Assembly: GCA_022839105.1 (NCBI GenBank)
Contig: JALHDH010000111.1
Location: 1 to 11,558, forward strand
Direction of reading: 5' to 3'
DNA length: 11,558 nucleotides
Origin: a bacterium
GTDB lineage: Bacteria; Vulcanimicrobiota; Xenobia; Xenobiales; Xenobiaceae
Shown: positions 6,062 through 11,558 of the stretch, piece by piece
How positions within the stretch are numbered: the stretch's first letter is position 1
How the letters are laid out: every line of letters begins with the position of its first letter
Notes under the pieces: model-generated
Seen by the model: the letters and a program-made list of their open reading frames with translations, nothing else
Database searches by the model: none
What the model was told of the DNA's origin: nothing
Position numbers and translations under genes: made by a program

Positions 6062-8127
6062 AGCGGATCCTCGTCGCCGACGATCTCGAAGAGAACTGCT
6101 ATCTGCTGGAGGCCCTGCTCCGGGGGAGCGGGTTCGAGGTGCAACGCGCCGCCAACGGCGTGGAAGCCCTGGAGATGGCCCGCCAGGCCCCACCGGACCT
6201 CCTGGTGACCGATCTCCTCATGCCCGAGATGGACGGCTTCGAACTCTGCAGGCAGTTCAAGCGCGAGCCGACCCTGGCGACGACTCCGATCCTGGTCTAC
6301 ACGGCCACCTATGTCCGACCGGAGGACGAGCGCCTGGCCCTGAGCCTGGGGGCCACGCGCTTCATGCTCAAGCCCCAGGAACCCGAAAGGCTCCTGGCGA
6401 CGGTCCAGGAATTGACCCGCGGGGAAGACAAGGGCCTCGCCGCCGAGAGGGAACGCCAGGAGGAGCTCCTGCGTCGGCACAACGCCGTCCTGACCCACAA
6501 ACTCGGACAGAAGCTCCGCCGCCTGAATGCCGAGCTTTCCCGTCGCGATCTCCTGGAGGCGGAACTGCGCCAGAACGCCAGGTTGCGGCGGGTTGCAGCG
6601 CGGTTGGGGAACCTGGCCGGGTGGAGGGTGGACCTGACCACCGGGGAGATCACCTGGTCGGAGGAACTCGGCGAGATCGTCGGGACGGACCCGGGATTCC
6701 GACCGACCTCAGCCACGCTGGCCCACCTGGTTGCTCCCGAACATGCCGAGATGGACCGGATGAACTTCGAGGCCTGCGCCCGCGAAGGGAAGGCCTACGA
6801 CGCCGAACTGGAGATCCTCCTGCCTGGAGGGGGGCGCAAGTGGTGCCGGGTGATCGGCCAGGCCGTCCGGGACGACTCCGGCGCCATCGTGGCCGTCGAA
6901 GGAGCCTTGCAGGACATCAGCGAGTTCAAGGCGGCTGAAAGACAACGCCAGGCCCTGGCCGAGCAGCTCCTGCAGGCCCAGAAGCTGGAATCGCTGGGCC
7001 GCCTGGCCGGGGGGATGGCCCACGATTTCAACAACCTGGTGGCGGTGATCCTCTCGTATGCGGATTTCGCCTTGCGGGAACTGGGTGCGGATCACCCGGC
7101 CCGGGCCGACCTGGAAGAGATCCAGGCTGCAGGAAAGCGCGCGGGCCACCTGACCCGGCAGCTTCTGGCCTTCAGCCACAGGCAGCCCCTGGTGCCGGAG
7201 GCCCTGGACCTGGACCAGGTGGTGGCCGACATGCACGCCATGCTGCACCGTCTCCTGGGGGAATCGATCGAACTGGTCGTGCGCCTGGCGCCAGAACCGG
7301 CCTGGGTCCTGGCGGATCCGGGCCAACTCGAGCAGGTCCTGATGAACCTGGCCCTGAACGCCCGCGACGCCATGCCCGGGGGCGGCCGACTGGTGATCCG
7401 CACCGAGTTCCTCGAGGATCCGGGGCGGCGGAGGGCCTTGTTCCCCAGTCTTCCAGATGGAAGATACGTCCTCCTGACGGTCCAGGACTCAGGACACGGG
7501 ATCGCTCCAGAGACCCTGGTGCACATCTTCGACCCTTTCTTCACCACCCGGGAGCCCGATCAGGGGACGGGTCTGGGCCTGCCCACGGTCTATGGAGTCG
7601 TTCGCCAGAGCGGTGGGGAAATCCAGGTCGAAAGCACGCCCGGGGAAGGCACCACCTTCCGGATCTGTCTGCCTCGAATCGATCCCCTGCCCCAGGTGCC
7701 CGCCCCGCAGGCAAGCCTGCCTCAAGAGCAGCACTCCGGATCGATCCTGGTGGTGGAGGACGACCCGGCAGTCCGCCGGGTGGCCGAGCGGATCCTGCGC
7801 AACGCAGGCTATCGGGTCCAGACCGCGGCCCACAGCGAAGAGGCCCTGGCTCTGTCCCAGGAGGCCGCCAAGGGGTTCGACCTGCTCTTGACCGACCTGG
7901 TCATGCCCCGGATGAGCGGCCTGGAGCTGGCCGAACGCCTGGAGAAGCTGTCCCCGGGGCTTCGGACCCTCTTCGTCTCGGGCTACACCGACGCCCTGCT
8001 CCCGACCGAAGAGACCTGGCAGGCCAACCGGGCCTTCATCGCCAAGCCCTTCGCCGCGGACAGCCTGACCCGAAAGGTCCGGGAGCTACTGGACGCCCGA
8101 CCACAACCGCCGCGGTCCTCCGACTGA
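6058..8127 (+). CDS. Soluble hybrid histidine kinase, REC-PAS-HisKA-HATPase-REC
   Basis: This 689-residue protein is read from TTG 6058. GGAGGAGG lies upstream at good spacing, the codon overlaps the previous stop as TTGA, and the receiver fold begins at once (KRILVADD). The same frame is open back to 5470, but that part overlaps two genes and is not protein-like. The first receiver (1-120) has Asp8/Asp9, phospho-acceptor Asp52 and Lys105. A coiled coil spans about 122-180 and a PAS domain about 182-292. The HisKA domain carries His322 in AHDFNN, typical of NtrB-like kinases. The ATPase domain has Asn434, DSGHGI (477-482) and GTGLGL (503-508). The C-terminal receiver has Asp568/Asp569, Asp613 and Lys663. 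No membrane segment is present, so it is cytosolic. The N-terminal receiver may let the upstream kinase or receiver control its activity. The final target is not encoded in the window. Confidence 0.92.
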   Translation: MKRILVADDLEENCYLLEALLRGSGFEVQRAANGVEALEMARQAPPDLLVTDLLMPEMDGFELCRQFKREPTLATTPILVYTATYVRPEDERLALSLGATRFMLKPQEPERLLATVQELTRGEDKGLAAERERQEELLRRHNAVLTHKLGQKLRRLNAELSRRDLLEAELRQNARLRRVAARLGNLAGWRVDLTTGEITWSEELGEIVGTDPGFRPTSATLAHLVAPEHAEMDRMNFEACAREGKAYDAELEILLPGGGRKWCRVIGQAVRDDSGAIVAVEGALQDISEFKAAERQRQALAEQLLQAQKLESLGRLAGGMAHDFNNLVAVILSYADFALRELGADHPARADLEEIQAAGKRAGHLTRQLLAFSHRQPLVPEALDLDQVVADMHAMLHRLLGESIELVVRLAPEPAWVLADPGQLEQVLMNLALNARDAMPGGGRLVIRTEFLEDPGRRRALFPSLPDGRYVLLTVQDSGHGIAPETLVHIFDPFFTTREPDQGTGLGLPTVYGVVRQSGGEIQVESTPGEGTTFRICLPRIDPLPQVPAPQASLPQEQHSGSILVVEDDPAVRRVAERILRNAGYRVQTAAHSEEALALSQEAAKGFDLLLTDLVMPRMSGLELAERLEKLSPGLRTLFVSGYTDALLPTEETWQANRAFIAKPFAADSLTRKVRELLDARPQPPRSSD

Positions 8128-8150
8128 AAGCGACCTCGTCCCAGGCAGCC

Positions 8151-8963
8151 TCAGCTCAGAGCCACGTCCAGGACCATCATCAGCACGAATCCCAGGGCGA
8201 CGCCGATGACCCCGATATCGGAGTGCCCCCCGGACTGGAGCTCGGGGATCAACTCCTCCACCACCACGTAGATCATCGCTCCGGCCGCGAAGGCCAGCAG
8301 GTAGGGGATCGCCGGTCCCAGCAGGCTGGCCAGCAGGATGGTGATCCCGGCGGCGACGGGCTCCACGGCCCCTGAGAGCGTCCCCCACATGAAGGCCTTC
8401 CGACGCGAGATCCCCTCCATCTTCAGGGGGACCGAGACGATGGCCCCCTCCGGGATGTTCTGGATGGCGATGCCTGCCGAGAGGGCCATGGCGGCCGGCA
8501 GGGCGATGCCGTCCAGGCCGGCCATGACCCCGGCAAAGACGACCCCCACGGCCATGCCCTCGGGGATGTTGTGGATCGTCACCGCCAACAGCAGCATCGT
8601 GTTGCGCCGGGCGTGGACAGGAAGCCCCTCGGGCTGGTCTGCGTCGAGGTGGAGGTGAGGGACGAAGCTGTCCAGGAACAACAAGAAGCCGATCCCCAGC
8701 AGGAAGCCCAGGGCGGCCGGGCCCCAGGGCAGGGTTCCCTGCTCGCGGGCCATGTCGATCGAGGGGATCAGGAGCGACCAGACCGAGGCCGCCATCATGA
8801 TCCCTGAGGCGAAGCCCAGAAGAATCTTCTGGACCCTCGGGTGGATCTGGCCCTTCATCAGGAGGACCACGGCGGCTCCCAATGTGGTCCCCAGGAAGGG
8901 GAGCAGGAGTCCCCAGGCTATGGTCGCAGACAAGCTGAACACTCCCAGCCCTTTGGGGGGCAC
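8151..8963 (-). CDS. ZIP-family divalent metal permease (GufA-like)
   Basis: This 270-residue protein has about eight membrane segments (roughly 14-36, 45-67, 80-100, 122-147, 152-178, 190-212, 216-236, 249-267). The two signature metal-site motifs are HNIPEG (131-136) and QNIPEG (168-173), with a further acidic pair at Glu236-Glu237. Gln in place of His in the second motif is typical of the GufA branch. The loop at 101-116 (PHLHLDADQPEG) is rich in His and acidic residues, like the variable metal-binding loops of ZIP proteins. Members take up Zn2+ and sometimes Fe2+, Mn2+ or other divalent metals into the cytoplasm; the actual substrate here is unknown. The start is GTG 8963, preceded by GAGGGA at normal spacing. 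The gene converges on the signalling operon with only 23 bases between stops, and diverges from copA. Confidence 0.9.
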   Translation of the reverse strand: MPPKGLGVFSLSATIAWGLLLPFLGTTLGAAVVLLMKGQIHPRVQKILLGFASGIMMAASVWSLLIPSIDMAREQGTLPWGPAALGFLLGIGFLLFLDSFVPHLHLDADQPEGLPVHARRNTMLLLAVTIHNIPEGMAVGVVFAGVMAGLDGIALPAAMALSAGIAIQNIPEGAIVSVPLKMEGISRRKAFMWGTLSGAVEPVAAGITILLASLLGPAIPYLLAFAAGAMIYVVVEELIPELQSGGHSDIGVIGVALGFVLMMVLDVALS

Positions 8964-9134
8964 AAAGTTCCCTCATTCTACAGAACGCGGAGCCGAACTG
9001 GCAACGCCGCCTCCGGGGCCTGGCCTTCGAGCCCTGCGCCGGAATCCCGCGAGACGCGCACGGTCCTCACGCCAGGCGGCGGATTCAGGACGGAATCCAT
9101 GACTTGAAGACCTGAGTCGGGGTATGAAGAACCC
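8964..9134. promoter_or_regulatory. Divergent control region between ZIP permease and copA
   Basis: These 171 bases separate two start codons on opposite strands, so promoters for both genes must lie here unless copA is read from further upstream. The region contains the half-sites described at 9039-9098; the nearest ends 36 bases before the copA ATG. I see no clear CueR/MerR-type spaced dyad and no confident -35/-10 pair for either gene. The regulatory role is inferred from gene orientation only. Confidence 0.45.
9039..9098. repeat. Intergenic palindrome, copy B, with a second nested inverted repeat
   Basis: CCGGAATCCCGC (9039-9050) and GCGGATTCAGG (9079-9089) repeat the half-sites of the palindrome at 2153-2195, with one extra C in the first arm and a longer spacer. 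The right arm also forms a perfect inverted repeat with the next bases: GGATTC (9081-9086), six bases, GAATCC (9093-9098). That makes three related half-sites in 60 bases between the ZIP and copA starts. This could be an operator region for one or both metal genes, or a member of a dispersed repeat family. Confidence 0.5.
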
Positions 9135-11528
9135 ATGAGGGAAGAGACCGCCACCCTCCGCATCGAGGGGATGACCTGCGCCAGTTGCGTCCGGCGCGTC
9201 GAAAAGGCCCTGGAGAAGGTGCCAGGGGTCCTCCAGGCCCAGGTGAACCTGGCCACCGGCAAGGCTGCGGTCCGCTTCCGCACCCCGGAGGCCTCCCTGG
9301 AGGATTTGCTGGCCGCAGCCGAACGGGCGGGCTACCCGGCCCGGCCAGAAGACCCCGCGCCTCCTCTGCCGGGTCTCCCGGCGGAGGCAGTTCAGAAGGG
9401 TGAGGGGGCCTCGAAGCCGGACTCGAGGTTCCTCTGGCAGTACAGCCTGGCCGTCGGGATGGCCATGATGGCCCTGATGTACCTGCCGGCGGACCCGGAC
9501 CTCGTCAACCCCCTGCTCCTGATTGCGGCCTCCGTCGTGCAGTTCCACGCGGGGGCCTCGTTCTACCGCCAGGCCTGGGCGGCGGCCCGCCAAGGGGCAG
9601 CCAACATGCACACCCTGGTCGCCGTGGGCACCAGCGTGGCCTACGGCTACTCGGCCTTCGTCGTGCTCATGCCCGGTCTGGCCCGGGCCTGGGGCCTCCC
9701 TGCCCACGTCTACTTTGAGTCCTCGGTGTGGATCATTGCCCTGGTCCTCCTGGGCCGCTGGCTGGAGGAGCGCGCCCGCAACCAGGCGGGAGAGGCCATC
9801 CGGGCGCTGATGGACCTGGCCCCCCGGACGGCCCGCAGGCTGCGGGATGACCTGGAGGTGGACATCCCCCTGGAGCAGGTGCAGCCGGGAGATCACCTGC
9901 TGGTCCGGCCGGGCGAGAAGGTTCCCGTGGATGGAATCCTGGTGGAGGGGGCCTCGGCCGTGGACGAGAGCATGCTGACGGGCGAGAGCCTGCCGGTCGA
10001 AAAGGCTCCGGGCGACCGCGTCGTGGGGGCCACGCTGAACCGCTCCGGCAGCTTCGTGATGGAGGCCCGGGGCGTCGGACGGGAGACCGTCCTGGCCCGG
10101 ATCGTGCAGATGGTCGAGGAGGCCCAGGGTTCCAAAGCCCCGATCCAGAGGCTGGCCGACCGGATCTCGGCCTGGTTCGTGCCAGGAGTGATGGCCCTGG
10201 CAGCCCTGACCTTCGCGGGGTGGATGCTGTCCGGGGCCGAACCCCGGGTGCCGCTGGCCCTGCAAGCCGCCATCTCGGTGTTGATCATCGCCTGCCCCTG
10301 TGCCTTGGGGCTGGCCGCCCCTGCGGCGATCATGGTGGGAACCGGAAGAGGCGCCAGTCTGGGAATCCTGATCCGGGGTGGAGAGGCCTTGGAGGCCGCC
10401 TTGAAGATCGACCGCGTCGTGCTGGACAAGACGGGCACGCTGACGACAGGGCGCCCCGAGGTCCACCTGGTCCAGGCGGCGCCGGGGTGGGAGCGGCAGG
10501 AGGTCCTACGCCTGGCCGCCGCCGTGGAAAGACACTCCGAGCACCCGCTGGCCGAGGCGGTGGTCCGTCGTGCCCAGGAGGAAGGCCTGGAACTGCCCCG
10601 GGCGGAGGGCTTCGAGGCCCTGCCGGGCCGGGGAGTGCGAGCCCGGATCGACAGGAGGCAGGTGCTGGTCGGGAACCGGGCCCTGGTAGGGGACGGGCCT
10701 GACCCCGAACGCGACGATTTGACCGCGCTGTACCTCTCGGTCGACGGCCGGCTCGCCGGCTGGATGGGCCTGGCGGACCGACTCAAGCCCGAGGCCGTCC
10801 AGACCGTCTGCGATCTCCAGGAGATGGGTCTGGAGGTCTGGATGGTCACCGGTGACCGTCCCCAGGTTGCCCGGGCCGTGGCTGCCGAAGCCGGGATCCG
10901 CAACGTCCTGGCCGGGGTCCTGCCGGAAGAGAAGGCCCTCAAGGTGGCCGAGCTGCAGCAGGGCGGGCGCGCGGTGGCGATGGTGGGCGACGGGGTCAAC
11001 GACGCCCCCGCCCTGGCCCAGGCCGACCTGGGTGTGGCCATCGGGAGCGGCACCGACGTGGCGATGGCCGCCTCGGACATCACCCTGATGAGCCCCGACC
11101 TGCGCCGCCTGGTCAGCGCCCTGGCCCTGTCCCGCGCCACCGTGCGCACCATCCGCCAGGGCATGTTCTGGGCCTTCGGCTACAACGCACTGCTGATCCC
11201 CGTCGCGGCTGGAGTCCTGTATCCCTGGCTGGGGACCATGCTCAGCCCCGTCCTGGCCGCCGGAGCCATGGCCGCCAGCAGCGTCAGCGTGGTGACCAAC
11301 GCGCTGCGCTTGCGCCGCTTTGAACCTCCGGCCCGGGCCCGGGAGATCGTCCATCCCCGCCTGAAGACGCGGCTGGCCGAGTGGGCCTGGCTGGGGGGCA
11401 TCGCCACGATGGCCCTGCTGGTTGCCGCCCTGGCCCTGGCATGGATGCCTTCGGGCCATTCTGGGAATCATGGACCCATGACCCGACCCGGAGGAAGCGA
11501 TGGCGCGCACCCGACTCAGCATCCCTGA
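9135..11528 (+). CDS. copA: Copper-exporting P1B-type ATPase (CopA family)
   Basis: This 797-residue protein pumps Cu+ out of the cytoplasm using ATP. An N-terminal HMA domain (about 5-70) has the GMTCASC metal site with Cys15 and Cys18. Eight core membrane segments lie near 102-118, 125-143, 160-183, 193-211, 344-365, 374-402, 677-697 and 703-728. The actuator has TGES (282-285), the membrane metal site is CPC (387-389), the phosphorylated Asp431 is in DKTGT, the nucleotide domain has SEHP (468-471), and the hinge is GDGVNDAP (618-625). Tyr683-Asn684 and Met712-x-x-Ser715-Ser716 in the last two core helices complete the Cu+ signature. Unusually, residues 753-771 form an extra hydrophobic helix followed by a His/Met-bearing tail (His775, His779, Met782, His792, His796). 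The start has only a weak ribosome binding site; the nearby ATG at 9124 hits a stop after three codons. The 3' end overlaps the next gene, an HMA protein. Confidence 0.95.
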   Translation: MREETATLRIEGMTCASCVRRVEKALEKVPGVLQAQVNLATGKAAVRFRTPEASLEDLLAAAERAGYPARPEDPAPPLPGLPAEAVQKGEGASKPDSRFLWQYSLAVGMAMMALMYLPADPDLVNPLLLIAASVVQFHAGASFYRQAWAAARQGAANMHTLVAVGTSVAYGYSAFVVLMPGLARAWGLPAHVYFESSVWIIALVLLGRWLEERARNQAGEAIRALMDLAPRTARRLRDDLEVDIPLEQVQPGDHLLVRPGEKVPVDGILVEGASAVDESMLTGESLPVEKAPGDRVVGATLNRSGSFVMEARGVGRETVLARIVQMVEEAQGSKAPIQRLADRISAWFVPGVMALAALTFAGWMLSGAEPRVPLALQAAISVLIIACPCALGLAAPAAIMVGTGRGASLGILIRGGEALEAALKIDRVVLDKTGTLTTGRPEVHLVQAAPGWERQEVLRLAAAVERHSEHPLAEAVVRRAQEEGLELPRAEGFEALPGRGVRARIDRRQVLVGNRALVGDGPDPERDDLTALYLSVDGRLAGWMGLADRLKPEAVQTVCDLQEMGLEVWMVTGDRPQVARAVAAEAGIRNVLAGVLPEEKALKVAELQQGGRAVAMVGDGVNDAPALAQADLGVAIGSGTDVAMAASDITLMSPDLRRLVSALALSRATVRTIRQGMFWAFGYNALLIPVAAGVLYPWLGTMLSPVLAAGAMAASSVSVVTNALRLRRFEPPARAREIVHPRLKTRLAEWAWLGGIATMALLVAALALAWMPSGHSGNHGPMTRPGGSDGAHPTQHP

Positions 11529-11558
11529 CATGAGCTGCGGGCACTGCGAGGTCCGCAT
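11500..11558 (+). CDS. Heavy-metal-associated (HMA) domain protein, CopZ-like, partial at window edge
   Basis: Nineteen complete codons from ATG 11500 give MARTRLSIPDMSCGHCEVR and remain open to the edge. The MSCGHC motif (MxCxxC) about ten residues after the start is the metal site of small HMA copper chaperones. GGAGGAAG lies just upstream at normal spacing, inside the 3' end of copA. The gene overlaps copA by 29 bases in the +1 frame, so translation is likely coupled. A copper chaperone that delivers Cu+ to CopA fits the context. An HMA domain at the front of a longer protein cannot be excluded, because the rest lies outside the window. Confidence 0.8.
   Translation, partial: MARTRLSIPDMSCGHCEVR

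Noticed and set aside
8086..8976. Second minus-strand frame across the ZIP gene
   Set aside because: The ZIP frame 8151-8963 carries the membrane helices and both metal motifs; this one is an out-of-frame shadow.
8973..10466. Long minus-strand open frame opposite copA
   Set aside because: It mirrors the strongly conserved CopA coding frame. Its composition is Gly/Gln/His/Arg-rich with no domain, a usual shadow in GC-rich DNA.

Overview
The window is GC-rich chromosomal DNA from a bacterium with an outer membrane. The evidence for that cell type is a lipobox lipoprotein and a signal-peptide-bearing beta-barrel-like protein whose restored C-terminus ends in Phe. Coding regions have a strong G/C bias at third positions, and GTG and TTG starts are used. 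The phylum cannot be fixed from this sequence. Acidobacteriota, Planctomycetota, Myxococcota and similar GC-rich groups rich in two-component systems all fit. No rRNA, tRNA, CRISPR array, insertion sequence or phage gene was seen.

Left part (1-2100): after a possible gene tail at 1-36 comes a non-coding, relatively AT-rich stretch with short repeats. Two minus-strand envelope genes follow. The first is an unrecognised lipoprotein (472-1071). The second is a Phenol_MetA_deg/transporter-type outer-membrane protein (1366-2100) whose last strand is cut off by an apparent one-base frameshift in a run of five Gs. The correct C-terminus is readable in the next frame down to 1329, and a strong hairpin follows it.

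Middle (2101-8127): a divergent intergenic region with short repeats leads into a Tat-type exported M3 metallopeptidase of the Dcp family. Next is a tightly packed signalling operon: a membrane histidine kinase, a stand-alone receiver, and a soluble hybrid kinase with order REC-PAS-HisKA-HATPase-REC. Its junctions are ATGA and TTGA stop/start overlaps, so the three proteins are probably made together and may form one phosphorelay. No DNA-binding output domain is encoded here.

Right part (8151-11558): metal homeostasis. A GufA-like ZIP permease (minus strand) is convergent with the signalling operon and divergent from a CopA-type copper ATPase. The ATPase has an unusual extra C-terminal membrane segment and a His-rich tail. 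Its end overlaps the start of an HMA-domain protein (CopZ-like), which runs off the window. The two divergent intergenic regions (2101-2366 and 8964-9134) share related short palindromic sequence, the best candidate for a dispersed intergenic repeat family.

Most of the content belongs to well-known families. The points most worth a second look are the frameshifted outer-membrane gene, the shared palindromes, the three-gene overlapping signalling unit and the CopA tail.
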